In this document: positions 40,473-49,179 of the stretch, piece by piece | Position numbering within the stretch: position 1 is the first letter of the stretch | How the letters are laid out: each line of letters begins with the position of its first letter | NCBI GenBank assembly: GCA_025057315.1 | Contig: JANWXW010000153.1 | Location: 1-64,000 of the forward strand | DNA from: Myxococcota bacterium | GTDB taxonomy: Bacteria > Myxococcota_A > Polyangia > Palsa-1104 > JAEUJZ01 | Length of the DNA: 64,000 bases | Direction of reading: 5' to 3' | The notes under the pieces: generated by a model | Database searches by the model: none | Told to the model about the DNA's origin: nothing | Seen by the model: the letters and a program-made list of their open reading frames with translations, nothing else | Program-made: the position numbers and the translations under genes

Positions 40473-42740
40473 CTAGCTCTTGATCTCGACGGTATAGCTC
40501 GCTGGCTGCATGGGCTGATCGTCGTGGCAGCGGCCGCCTCCCTTGGTGATGACCGGGAAGAACTCATAAAGGCCTGGCGTCATCCCGGTGCGCTCATAGG
40601 GGGTAAAATCCGAGATTTCGCCCGCTGCGTTGCTCGGTCCTATCTCGTACTCATAGGCCACCGCACCGCCCCGACGCACGGTGACCCGCGCGGTGGCACC
40701 GCGGACGGGCCGGCCGGCCAACCTGACCCGATAGGTGGCGAGCGTGCCGCGCTGGCCCCCCTGGATGTGGTTCTGCACCAGGTCCATGCTAACCTCGAAC
40801 GGCGCGCGGCCCGGCAGGCAGGCGCAGCGCGAGGTGTCCACGGAGGTGCACCGGCGGTTGCAGCCCAGGCGCCCCTGGGGCGTATCGTCCCAGCCGAAGT
40901 CCTCGCACCCCTTGTCTGGGATCAGGTCCCCGTCGCAGATTTCGCTGGCCCGGTCCAGGTGGCCATCGCCGCACCGAGCGCGAGGACGTCCCTGGGCCAG
41001 AGCCCGCACAGCATCGACGCGGCCCCACCCATAAAGATCGTCGCGCCCCGGTGCGCCCAGGTCCACGGCGCTTTCGGCCAACAGCTGCCGCAGCTCGACG
41101 TTGGTCAGGCTCGGCTGGCGCGCCCAGACCAACGCCGCCACACCAGCGACCACCGGCGTGGCCATGCTGGTGCCGCTCATGGCAACAAAGTCGCCAAAGG
41201 TGGTGCTGACGCTCATGCGCACCTCGGCCCCGCCCTGGATGAGCGCCGCCAGACGCTCCCCGTCGCCCGCGGCCAGCACAATCACCGGCACCGGCTGGGC
41301 GGTGCCAATGTCGGCCCCAAACAGACCACCGGCCACGGCCGGGTCGCCACCGCGGTGGTTGTACAGGATGACCCCCACTGCCCCCCGGCTGCGCGCGTTT
41401 TCGATTTTCTGCGCAAAGGGGATGGGCATCACGCCCTCGCCAATGGGCCCGCGCTGGATGAGCGCCACGCGGGCCGCTGGAGCACAGCGATCCACCTCGG
41501 CCGCCGAGCCGAAGCCGCATGCCACCACCTGCGCCCCCCGCAGCGGCGTCACCGACGCGCCAAAGGGGATGGTGGCCTGCAGCTGCCGCATGCCGATGCC
41601 GCTGATGTCAAAGACCGCCGTCGTCAGCGCCTCGCCCATGCCCTGAGGCACCGTCGAGTACACCGACACGCCCGGGGCAGACAGAACCACCGTGTGGCCG
41701 GTGGCAGAAAAGCTAGCGATCGCATCGCCCCGGCTGGTGGCGCCCACAGACAGCGACTCGGGGTAGGCACCAGGGAAGTGACGCGGTGCGGTAAGGACCC
41801 TGCCCGCTGCATAGTCCTCGCTGTTGCCAGCGGCCACCACGCTCAGCAGGCCGGCATCGTAGGCCTTGCGGAGCGCAAGGTGCTCTAGCTCGCTGTCGCG
41901 TCCGCCCCCCAGGCTCAGGTTGAGGATATGGTAACCATGGCGAATCGCCATCTCGATGGCCGCAATGATGTCCGAATCAGCGGCCACGACCCGTCCGCCC
42001 ACGCGCCGGAAGACCTGGAAGGGGTGGATCGTCGCGCCCGGAGCCACCCCGACGGTGCCGTAGCCGTTGCGCGGGGCGGCGATGATGCCGGCTACGTGCG
42101 TGCCGTGATCGGTCAGCGCGCTGTAGTCGGGCGTTCCGGCGGCGAAGTTGTAGCCAAAGCCCAGGTGCTCTGGCCGGTCCGGATGCGTGCTGGCCGCGCC
42201 CCGGTCCCAGCCCGTGTCCAAGACGGCGACGTGAATGCCCTCACCGCGGGTCTGTCCCCAGACGCGATCTGCCCCCACCAGGCGCACATGCCACGCATTG
42301 TCCAGCTCGTCCCGCAGCGGCCGCGGCGGCGGCACCCCACAGTCATAGCTGCAGGTGGAGGAGCGGGTCTGGGTCGCCGCCTCCTCGGGCTGGCAGGTGT
42401 CATCGCCACACAGCAGGTCCGGATAGCGGTAGACCGCGGCGCGCGCCTCGATTGGCATAGGTAGGGCCTGGAGCAGGTCCTGCACGTCCTGGGGCCGGGC
42501 ATGCACAGCCACCGTGCCGGCCAGACCCACCAGGTCGCTGTAGACGTGCTGTACGGTCATGCCCCGCCGGCGCAGCTCGCCGGCCAGGGCCTCCATTTGT
42601 CCCCGCGACGGCAGGCGCAGCAGAAAGATGTCCGTGGCGACCTCGGCGGGCGCCTCCTGCGGCGGCTCGGCAGGAGCGCCGCAGCCAACAAGACCCAGGC
42701 ACAGGGCAAAGCCCAGACAGGGCAGGCGAGACAGGAGCAT
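40473..42740 (-). CDS. Subtilase-family (S8) serine protease lipoprotein with PA domain
   Basis: The 755-residue protein has GGAGG 8 nt before ATG and a lipoprotein signal MLLSRLPCLGFALCLGLVGC (Cys20). The catalytic triad is complete: D175 in VAVLDTGWDR, H212 in DHGTHVAGI and S525 in MSGTSMATPVVAG, with the oxyanion Asn in AAGNSED near 305. A protease-associated (PA) insert lies at about 390-480 (RVALIQRGPIGE, AVGVILYNHRGG). A Cys-rich block near 610-650 (CGDGHLDRASEICDGD, CEDFGWDD) looks like the myxobacterial Cys-rich repeat. The C-terminus is beta-sandwich. It is probably surface-anchored and proteolytic. Confidence 0.9.
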   Translation of the reverse strand: MLLSRLPCLGFALCLGLVGCGAPAEPPQEAPAEVATDIFLLRLPSRGQMEALAGELRRRGMTVQHVYSDLVGLAGTVAVHARPQDVQDLLQALPMPIEARAAVYRYPDLLCGDDTCQPEEAATQTRSSTCSYDCGVPPPRPLRDELDNAWHVRLVGADRVWGQTRGEGIHVAVLDTGWDRGAASTHPDRPEHLGFGYNFAAGTPDYSALTDHGTHVAGIIAAPRNGYGTVGVAPGATIHPFQVFRRVGGRVVAADSDIIAAIEMAIRHGYHILNLSLGGGRDSELEHLALRKAYDAGLLSVVAAGNSEDYAAGRVLTAPRHFPGAYPESLSVGATSRGDAIASFSATGHTVVLSAPGVSVYSTVPQGMGEALTTAVFDISGIGMRQLQATIPFGASVTPLRGAQVVACGFGSAAEVDRCAPAARVALIQRGPIGEGVMPIPFAQKIENARSRGAVGVILYNHRGGDPAVAGGLFGADIGTAQPVPVIVLAAGDGERLAALIQGGAEVRMSVSTTFGDFVAMSGTSMATPVVAGVAALVWARQPSLTNVELRQLLAESAVDLGAPGRDDLYGWGRVDAVRALAQGRPRARCGDGHLDRASEICDGDLIPDKGCEDFGWDDTPQGRLGCNRRCTSVDTSRCACLPGRAPFEVSMDLVQNHIQGGQRGTLATYRVRLAGRPVRGATARVTVRRGGAVAYEYEIGPSNAAGEISDFTPYERTGMTPGLYEFFPVITKGGGRCHDDQPMQPASYTVEIKS

Positions 42741-43358
42741 GGGAGACCTCCAGCTTCGGACCTGAGGGAACAGCAGCTGCGAGCTTCATAGCATGGCTGG
42801 CCTAGGCGCGTCCTGCCTCTGCCCGCAACGGGCGCCCCGCCGCCTGCTGCCCCTGCCCACGCCTCTGGGTCCCACGCCACCCGCCCGGACCAGCTGGGCG
42901 CCGCGCCGACGACCCACCCGGAGTGCGGTCGGGCCGGACATGGGAGCCTGGCCCGACCGGACGCGGCCAATGCGCACATGCCAGGCAGCCATGCAGCCAG
43001 GTCTCGCCCGCATGCCCCCATGCCACGCAGCCATGCAACCAGGTCTCGCCCGCATGCCCCCATGCCACGCAGCCATGCAGCCAGGCCGGGTGCGCCCGCC
43101 GCCAGGGCCGCCGCACAGACGGCGACAACGACCCCACCCGAGGCTGAGGCTGCGCTCGGGCCGCCTGAGCCCCCCCGTCGGCTTGGACACAGGAGCGTCG
43201 TGGGCCCAAGGCCGGGCCGCCCAACGTGGTAGGTCCCCGGCTGGCCTGACCTGGCGCCCGCAGCCGCTGGTAAGCCCCTCCCCTCGGACCGCAGGCCTGC
43301 TCCGAACCGAGCCCAGTCCCTCTGGCCCCTTGGCCCAGCGGCTGCCCCTGGACCCGGC
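42741..43358. other. 618-bp intergenic region with a minisatellite
   Basis: No gene is supported. The centre holds 42-bp tandem repeats (see 42977-43085). Frames crossing it on both strands are Ala/Arg/Pro-rich and lack start signals or homology cues. The promoter of the subtilase gene should lie near its left end, but no consensus is visible. Confidence 0.5.
42977..43085. repeat. 42-bp tandem repeat, about 2.6 copies
   Basis: Units start at 42977, 43019 and 43061; the last is partial (25 bp). Units 1 and 2 differ at only two positions. Each unit contains an internal CATGCC/GCATGC-rich core. The period is a multiple of 3, so repeat-number changes would not shift any frame crossing it, but no coding frame is credible. 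There are no spacers, so it is not CRISPR. Confidence 0.85.
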
Positions 43359-43922
43359 CTACCCCGCTGCCTCTGCCAGGTCTTCTGCCAGGGCCGCGCG
43401 CTGCTCTGCGGTCAGCAGCGTCTCGCCGGCCAGTTCTGGCAGGTCGATGCCCACCGCAACGGGCACGCGGCCACCGGTGGCAAACTTGATGAACTGCACC
43501 GCGGACAGACGCTGCTCGTCCATTTGCCGCTCGTCGAACCGCGCGCGCACCAGCGTGCCGTCCTCCAGGCGGGCATAGACACATCCGGGCAGCCCGCGCC
43601 AGGCGCGTAGCTTCGCCGCCCGCACCGCCGCGTCCTCCACCTCGATGAGCAGTGTGCAGCCCAGCTCGCCCTCGCCGCCCAGCAGCTCGTTGTAGGTGGC
43701 CAGCTCGTGCTCGATGTCTGCCTCGCGCACGATCTGCTCGGCGCGCATCATCTCTTGCACCTGATAGCGCACCGTGTCGCGGTTCTCAAAGAGCAAAGTC
43801 ACGTGCTCGCCGATGTGGACGCGCCGCCGGCGCTTTTGCTCCAGGAAGTAAGGGCGCAGCTGCTCGCGCCGTTCGGAGTAGGTGACGTAGTCCAAAATCT
43901 CGTCGCGGCGGACCGGCCTCAT
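43359..43922 (-). CDS. DUF3501 family protein
   Basis: This 187-residue protein starts at ATG 43922, overlapping the Fe-S protein stop (ATGA). It opens MRPVRRDEILDYVTYSERRE and has HVTLLFENRDTVRYQVQEMM and MDEQRLSAVQFIKFATGG, which I recognise as DUF3501 signatures. DUF3501 genes are typically found next to rubrerythrin and a heterodisulfide-reductase-like Fe-S protein, exactly as here, and are thought to act in oxidative-stress defence. Molecular function is unknown. No signal peptide. Confidence 0.8.
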   Translation of the reverse strand: MRPVRRDEILDYVTYSERREQLRPYFLEQKRRRRVHIGEHVTLLFENRDTVRYQVQEMMRAEQIVREADIEHELATYNELLGGEGELGCTLLIEVEDAAVRAAKLRAWRGLPGCVYARLEDGTLVRARFDERQMDEQRLSAVQFIKFATGGRVPVAVGIDLPELAGETLLTAEQRAALAEDLAEAAG

Positions 43923-45277
43923 GGCTCCTCGCTGGCTGCTGTGCGCGGTAGCTTGGTTGGGAAACCATCCTCCCGGTAGGCACGGGCCAGGATGGTCATT
44001 GGGTGCAGCGGCCGCACCCCGGCATGCTGGGCAAACTGAAGCGCAGCCAGGGGGCACTCGGTGGCCCAGACCTCCTCGCCCTCCTGCTGCATGGCGGAAA
44101 AGGCCCGCTGGCCGATGCGCTGCGACGGGCCAAAGCCCTCCACGGTCATGGCGTAGGTGCCGTTGTGGCCCGAGCATTCAGCCACGGTGCGTATGCGCAC
44201 GCCAGGGATGGAGCGGAGCAGGTCGCGGCCCTTGAGGCCAATGGCCTGGACGCGCAGGTGGCAAGGGGCATGGTAGGCGATGGCGCCGGGGGTGCTGCGG
44301 AAGTCGGTGCAGAACCGTGTTTCCTTGCGGATGGACCACAGGTGCTCGCCCGGGTCGCGCACCGCCGCTGCCAGCTTCGCTGCCCGCGGGCGGTCTTCTT
44401 CGGCCACCAGGGTGGGATACTCCATGCGCATCATCATGGAGCAGGTGGGGTTGATGGCCAGCACCCGGGCTCCTGCAGCCACATAGGGCTCGAGCAGGTC
44501 CAGGTTGTGCCGTGCGGCGGCGCGCAGGGCCTCCAGGTCGCCGCGCTCCCAAGCGGGCATGCCGCAGCAGCGCAGGCCCTTGACACATGCCACCTCGACG
44601 CCGTTGCGGTCCAGAACCGCCAGGGTATCTTTGCCGATCTGCGGCTCGTTGTGCTGCACGTAGCAGGTGGGGAACAGCACGGCCTCGACGGCTGTGCTGT
44701 CGCGCAGGCGCCCCTCGCGCTCGGCCCAGCCGTCAAAAGTAAACTGGGCAAAGGGGGGCAGCAGCTTGTCGCGGTGCACGCCCAGCACGCGCTCCATCAG
44801 CCAGCGGTGGGGGCTCAGGCGGTTGAGCACGTTGAGCGCCCCGAGGCCCAGCCGGGCCAGGGCCGCTGAGGCATCGGGGTTGCCGAGAAAGCGGTCGCGC
44901 AGGGTGGGGGGCTCGCGGCGGCGGCGCTGGGCATGGTAGCGGTGGATGAGCTTGGGCAGATCCAGCTGGTACTCGTGCTGCTCGCGCGGCGTGTAGGGGC
45001 ACTGCAGCTCGCACTGCTTGCACTGGAAGCAGGCGTCCATGACCTGCCGGGTGTCCTCGGGCGTCAGACGGCGCACATCGCCGTCGTACCGCTCGTCCAG
45101 CATGCCAAACAGGGTCGGGAAGGCGTCGCAGTACTTGAAGCACAGGCGGCAGCCGTGACAGATTTCGAAGGCGCGCCGGATCTCGCCGGCCAGCAGATCC
45201 TCCCGCCAGTAGCGCGGATCGGCTGTATCGTAGCACAGCCCCTCGGTGGGCTGATACGAAATGCGGGTCTCTGACAT
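43919..45277 (-). CDS. Fe-S cluster oxidoreductase with CCG domain (GlpC/HdrD-like)
   Basis: The 452-residue protein has two ferredoxin-type 4Fe-4S motifs: ICHGCRLCFKYCDAFP near 35-50 and ACFQCKQCELQCPY near 80-93. A CCG domain at about 225-270 follows: LFPTCYVQHNEP and VACVKGLRCCGMPAWERGD. A second CCG-like domain (AYHAPCHLRVQAIG, then ECSGHNGTYA) lacks the CCG triplet and has CSG instead, as is common in this rubrerythrin-linked group. It probably transfers electrons, likely to the rubrerythrin encoded upstream. The start at MSETRIS (45277) follows an in-frame Arg/Pro-rich extension rejected as non-coding. Confidence 0.83.
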   Translation of the reverse strand: MSETRISYQPTEGLCYDTADPRYWREDLLAGEIRRAFEICHGCRLCFKYCDAFPTLFGMLDERYDGDVRRLTPEDTRQVMDACFQCKQCELQCPYTPREQHEYQLDLPKLIHRYHAQRRRREPPTLRDRFLGNPDASAALARLGLGALNVLNRLSPHRWLMERVLGVHRDKLLPPFAQFTFDGWAEREGRLRDSTAVEAVLFPTCYVQHNEPQIGKDTLAVLDRNGVEVACVKGLRCCGMPAWERGDLEALRAAARHNLDLLEPYVAAGARVLAINPTCSMMMRMEYPTLVAEEDRPRAAKLAAAVRDPGEHLWSIRKETRFCTDFRSTPGAIAYHAPCHLRVQAIGLKGRDLLRSIPGVRIRTVAECSGHNGTYAMTVEGFGPSQRIGQRAFSAMQQEGEEVWATECPLAALQFAQHAGVRPLHPMTILARAYREDGFPTKLPRTAASEEP

Positions 45278-45353
45278 GCGCACACAAGGGGAGGCCTTCC
45301 CCGGCCCGCGGCGCTGCGGGCACCGGCGGACCGGGGGGCTCCACCGCTGCTGA

Positions 45354-45776
<423 letters not shown>

Positions 45777-45804
45777 GCGTCTGTCCTCCCTGCTTGCGGA
45801 GGCC

Positions 45805-45834
45805 CAATAACCCTCACTTGCGGGCGCCTGTCAA
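45805..45834 (-). promoter_or_regulatory. Sigma-70-type promoter of the rubrerythrin operon
   Basis: On the minus strand TTGACA (45834-45829), an 18-nt spacer and TTATTG (45810-45805) lie about 30 nt upstream of the rubrerythrin start. The -35 is a perfect match to consensus; the -10 matches three of six. This is the clearest housekeeping-type promoter in the window. Confidence 0.5.
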
Positions 45835-45861
45835 GGAGCAATTGTCTGGCGACGAGAACGG

Positions 45862-45879
45862 TGTCAATATTGTCAATTA
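45862..45879. promoter_or_regulatory. Direct repeat TGTCAATAT/TGTCAATTA in a divergent promoter region
   Basis: Two tandem 9-bp near-copies are followed by an AT-rich stretch (TATAGTATTTTAAAA) ahead of the propeller lipoprotein gene, which has AGGAAG just before its ATG. The block may include a repressor/activator site for either divergent gene. Confidence 0.4.
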
Positions 45880-45909
45880 TAGTATTTTAAAACACAGGAA
45901 GAAATATCC

Positions 45910-48192
45910 ATGATGGGTCCAGATAGGGTGTATGGAGCCCTGCTGCCAAGGGCTTGCGTTCTCCATTGGTCCGTGCTCCTGTTGGCCGTGGGGGGCTGTC
46001 GCGGAGAGGTTGAAACTGGCGGGCGGGAGGAACCGCCGCCAGAACTCCAGCCTGGCATGGTGCGGCTGTCGGTGGTTCGCAGTGGCACCGGCGCGGGCAT
46101 GGTCACCTCCACGCCGGCGGGCATCGAGTGTGGCTCGCGCTGCGAGGCCCACTTTCCCCAAGGGGCGAGCGTGCGCCTTCAGGCTGCAGCCGCCGATGGG
46201 TCCTTGTTTGCTGGTTGGTCTGGCGCCTGCAGCGGCACCCAGGACTGCGAGCTGCAGCTGGGCACGTCGTTGAGCGTGGGCGCACGCTTTGACCTGCTGC
46301 CTGCCAAGGTGCGGCTCACGGTGGAGCGCACCGGCCCGGGCACCGCGCGGATTGTGTCCGAGCCGGCGGGCATTGACTGCGGGACCACCTGCTCGGCCGA
46401 GTTTGTCGGTGGCACGCATGTGCGGCTGCGCCTGCTGAGCGATGCGAGCCACTATCTGGTGGGATGGTCTGGGGCCTGCTCGGGCGTGGGCCCATGTCAG
46501 ATCGTGTTGCACCAGGACAGCCGCGTCTCGGCGCAGTTCCATCCACGCTTGTGCCCGGCAGCCCACTTCTGCTGGGACAACCCCTACCCGCAGGGCAGCA
46601 ACCTGACGGCCATGGTGGCCTTTTCACCGACGGACATTTGGGCCATCGGCGCCGGCGGCGTGCTCTTGCGCTACAACGGCATCGGCTGGCTGAGCTACCA
46701 CACTGGCCTCAACGACAACCTCTTTGCCCTGTGGGGCACCGATGCCAACAACCTGTGGGCGGCGGGCGAGCAGGGGACGATCTATCAGTGGAACGGCTCG
46801 CGCTGGACCACGACCCTGAGCCGCTCCGGGGACATCTACTATGCTGGGCTGTGGGGGACGGGGACGAACAACGTATGGGCGGTGGGCTACCGGGGCCAAA
46901 TCCGCCGCTGGAACGGCACGAGCTGGAGCGCGTTCAGCTCTGGCACCAGCTGGGAGCTGCAGGGCATCTGGGGCTTTGGCCCCAATGACATCTGGGCCGT
47001 CGGCGGCCAGGGAGTCATCCGGCGCTTCAACGGCACGAGCTGGAACGCCGTCACCAGCCCGACGACGCAGACGCTCTACTCGGTGTGGGGCGCCGAGCCC
47101 AACGACGTCTGGGCGGTGGGTGCCAACGGCACGGTGCTGCGCTGGAACGGTACGAGCTGGGCTCTGGTCAACATCGGTTCCAGCGATGAGCTAACGCAGG
47201 TCTACGGCACGGCGAAGGACAACGTGTGGATCGTCACCGGCACCGGCACCGCGTGGCACTTTGACGGCACCCGCTGGAAATCGTTTGCGGTAAGCGGCAT
47301 GCGCCTGAACGCCATCCGCGGCAGCAGCGCCTCGGACCTATGGGCTGTTGGTGGCGCCGGAACCATCGCCCGGTTTGACGGCACGCGCTGGACGCTGCCG
47401 TATGGCTCCCCCTTGCGCGACCTGCGCGCAGCCTTGGGTCTGCGCGAGGACGACATCTGGGCCGTGGGGGCCCTGGGCACGGTGGCCCGCTTTGACGGCT
47501 ACCTGTGGCGCTCGGTGAGCAGCGGCGTGACCGCCGACTTGAACGCAATCTGGGCCAGCGGCCCGAACGACATCTGGATTGTAGGCGAGGCAGGCACGGT
47601 GTTGCGCTACGATGGAACGGCCTTTCGCAGCGTGCCCGGCGCGCCCCGTACGGCCAACCTGAAGGCCATCTCTGGCAGCGGTCCGGACGACGTGTGGATC
47701 GTCGGCAGCGAGGGCATCCTGCACTGGAATGGCAGCACGCTGAGCGCCTTTGACCCCATGCCGCGCCTGCCGCTCAGCCATGTGCTGTCGGTGGGGCGGG
47801 GCTCGATGTGGGCCGGCGAGGGGCTGCTGGTGCATGTCAAGGACGGGCAGCGCAGCCTGCGCAACGTGCCCGCGGTGGTCACCGGCATCTGGGGCAGTGG
47901 GCCCAACGATGTGTGGGTGGGGTACGAAAACGGGTCGTTCCAGCGCTACGATGGCACCAGCTGGGGGCTGATGCAGTCGGTGCTGCTGCTCAAGGTCGCG
48001 CGCTACTGGGCCAGCGGCCCCCGGGACGTGTGGGCGCTGGGCGAGGGCGGGCGCCATGCGCGTTGGGATGGCACGACGTCCTACCTGTACGATGGGGGGT
48101 TCCGCACCTCCTATGCAGCCGTGTGGGGCACGGGGCCGGCGGCGACGTGGCTGTTCGGGCTCAACGGGACGGTGACGCGCTTTAAGCAGTAG
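45910..48192 (+). CDS. Repeat-rich lipoprotein: two InlB-B-like repeats then WAVG beta-propeller units
   Basis: The 760-residue lipoprotein has a signal ending VLLLAVGGC (Cys30). Two similar 70-residue modules follow at about 48-120 and 135-207, each with TPAGIECGSRCEAHF or EPAGIDCGTTCSAEF and FAGWSGACSG or LVGWSGACSG. These resemble InlB B-repeat modules with extra Cys pairs. From about 215 to the end run more than ten units of the form NDIWAVGxxGxxxRWNGTSW, a beta-propeller-type repeat. No catalytic motif. It is probably surface-exposed and involved in binding. The stop lies 1 nt from the convergent FKBP stop. Confidence 0.78.
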   Translation: MMGPDRVYGALLPRACVLHWSVLLLAVGGCRGEVETGGREEPPPELQPGMVRLSVVRSGTGAGMVTSTPAGIECGSRCEAHFPQGASVRLQAAAADGSLFAGWSGACSGTQDCELQLGTSLSVGARFDLLPAKVRLTVERTGPGTARIVSEPAGIDCGTTCSAEFVGGTHVRLRLLSDASHYLVGWSGACSGVGPCQIVLHQDSRVSAQFHPRLCPAAHFCWDNPYPQGSNLTAMVAFSPTDIWAIGAGGVLLRYNGIGWLSYHTGLNDNLFALWGTDANNLWAAGEQGTIYQWNGSRWTTTLSRSGDIYYAGLWGTGTNNVWAVGYRGQIRRWNGTSWSAFSSGTSWELQGIWGFGPNDIWAVGGQGVIRRFNGTSWNAVTSPTTQTLYSVWGAEPNDVWAVGANGTVLRWNGTSWALVNIGSSDELTQVYGTAKDNVWIVTGTGTAWHFDGTRWKSFAVSGMRLNAIRGSSASDLWAVGGAGTIARFDGTRWTLPYGSPLRDLRAALGLREDDIWAVGALGTVARFDGYLWRSVSSGVTADLNAIWASGPNDIWIVGEAGTVLRYDGTAFRSVPGAPRTANLKAISGSGPDDVWIVGSEGILHWNGSTLSAFDPMPRLPLSHVLSVGRGSMWAGEGLLVHVKDGQRSLRNVPAVVTGIWGSGPNDVWVGYENGSFQRYDGTSWGLMQSVLLLKVARYWASGPRDVWALGEGGRHARWDGTTSYLYDGGFRTSYAAVWGTGPAATWLFGLNGTVTRFKQ

Positions 48193-48193
48193 G

Positions 48194-48979
48194 CTACTTC
48201 GCAGCGGGCTTCTTCGCCGCGGCGGCGGGCTCCTTCGTCCCGGCGGCGGGCTCCTTCGCCCCCTGCGGCGTGGCCGTGGCACCGCGGACAATGTCCAGCA
48301 GCTCGACCTCGAAGATCAGCGTCGCGCCACCGGGGACCATGGGCGGACGACCCTCGTCGCCATAGGCCAGCTGCGAGGGGCACACCAGGCGCGCCTTCTC
48401 GCCGACCTTCATCTGTTGCACACCCTCGGTCCAACACGGGATGACGCCGCGCAATGGGAACTCCGCCGGCTCGCCGCGCTGCACGGAGCTGTCGAAGACG
48501 GCGCCGTTGGTCAACGTGCCATGGTAGTGGACCCGGACGCGGTCCTCGGCCGTGGGGCTGGGCCCGGTGCCAGGCCGCAGGGTCTTGATGATAAGGCCCG
48601 ACTGCAGCCTGCGCGCCCCCTCCTCTCGGGCCGCCCGGTCCAGGAAGTCTTTGGCACCGGCCTTCTCCCTTTCGGCACGCTGGCGCGACCGCTGCATAGC
48701 AAGCTGGTTGACGCGCGGGCCAAACACCTCTAGCTCCACCTGCGGCTGGCGCCCCAGGATCTGATCCCTCATGCCGGCCTGTACGATCGCCAGCTCGGCC
48801 GGGGTCAGGTTAAAGGGGGTGACATTGCGACCGACAATGAGGCCGAGCGCATAGAGGGTCTTTTGTTCCTCGGTCTTAAGCTCCACGGCCGGGGCCGAGC
48901 CGGAGGCAGCCGGCTGGCGGTTGCACCCAGAAAGGGGCAGCGCGGCGCAGACCAGCGCCGCCAGAGCGGTCTTGTGCAT
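48194..48979 (-). CDS. FKBP-type peptidyl-prolyl isomerase lipoprotein
   Basis: This 261-residue protein has a lipoprotein signal MHKTALAALVCAALPLSGC. An FkpA-type N-terminal helical dimerisation region comes first (YALGLIVGRNVTPFNLTPAE). The FKBP domain lies at about 125-230: GLIIKTLRPGTGPSPTAEDR, VRVHYHGTLTNGAVFDSSVQ, PCWTEGVQQMKVGEKARLVC and LAYGDEGRPPMVPGGATLIF. It would catalyse proline cis-trans isomerisation on envelope proteins. The tail is Lys/Ala/Pro-rich. An extended -10 promoter lies about 40 nt upstream. Confidence 0.9.
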   Translation of the reverse strand: MHKTALAALVCAALPLSGCNRQPAASGSAPAVELKTEEQKTLYALGLIVGRNVTPFNLTPAELAIVQAGMRDQILGRQPQVELEVFGPRVNQLAMQRSRQRAEREKAGAKDFLDRAAREEGARRLQSGLIIKTLRPGTGPSPTAEDRVRVHYHGTLTNGAVFDSSVQRGEPAEFPLRGVIPCWTEGVQQMKVGEKARLVCPSQLAYGDEGRPPMVPGGATLIFEVELLDIVRGATATPQGAKEPAAGTKEPAAAAKKPAAK

Positions 48980-49018
48980 GGCGCTCTCTCGCTCAGAGAC
49001 AATGACAATGAGTGATCA

Positions 49019-49027
49019 ATTATATCA
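49019..49027 (-). promoter_or_regulatory. Extended -10 promoter element of the FKBP gene
   Basis: The minus-strand sequence TGATATAAT is an extended -10 (TGn-TATAAT). Start of transcription would fall near 49012, giving a leader of roughly 33 nt before the FKBP ATG at 48979. No good -35 is visible, as is usual for extended -10 promoters. Confidence 0.45.
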
Positions 49028-49179
49028 TCACGACGGACCTGAGGGCGGTGGTTTCGTTGGGAGGACAAATGGGGAGGGCCTACAGGAGCCACCAGGGGGC
49101 AGAAAGGGCCTGGCCGCGGGCCTCCAGCACCGGCCTGCGGCTGGCCTTGCGCACCGCCGCCGGCGTATACTCGCTCACC

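Noticed and set aside
38928..41888. Long plus-strand frames opposite the heme-propeller and subtilase genes (425 and 478 codons)
   Set aside because: Both genes on the minus strand have signal peptides, catalytic or heme motifs and Shine-Dalgarno sites; the opposite frames are Ala/Arg/His-rich shadows.
42977..43085. CRISPR array
   Set aside because: The units are contiguous without spacers and there are no cas genes in the window.
42802..43584. Minus-strand frame with tandem peptide repeats across the minisatellite
   Set aside because: It runs opposite in frame choice to the DUF3501 gene, lacks a ribosome-binding site and is explained by a 42-bp DNA repeat whose period is divisible by three.
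46409..46425. Second sigma-54-like site (TGGCACGCATGTGCGG)
   Set aside because: It lies inside the propeller lipoprotein coding sequence and no gene start follows it.
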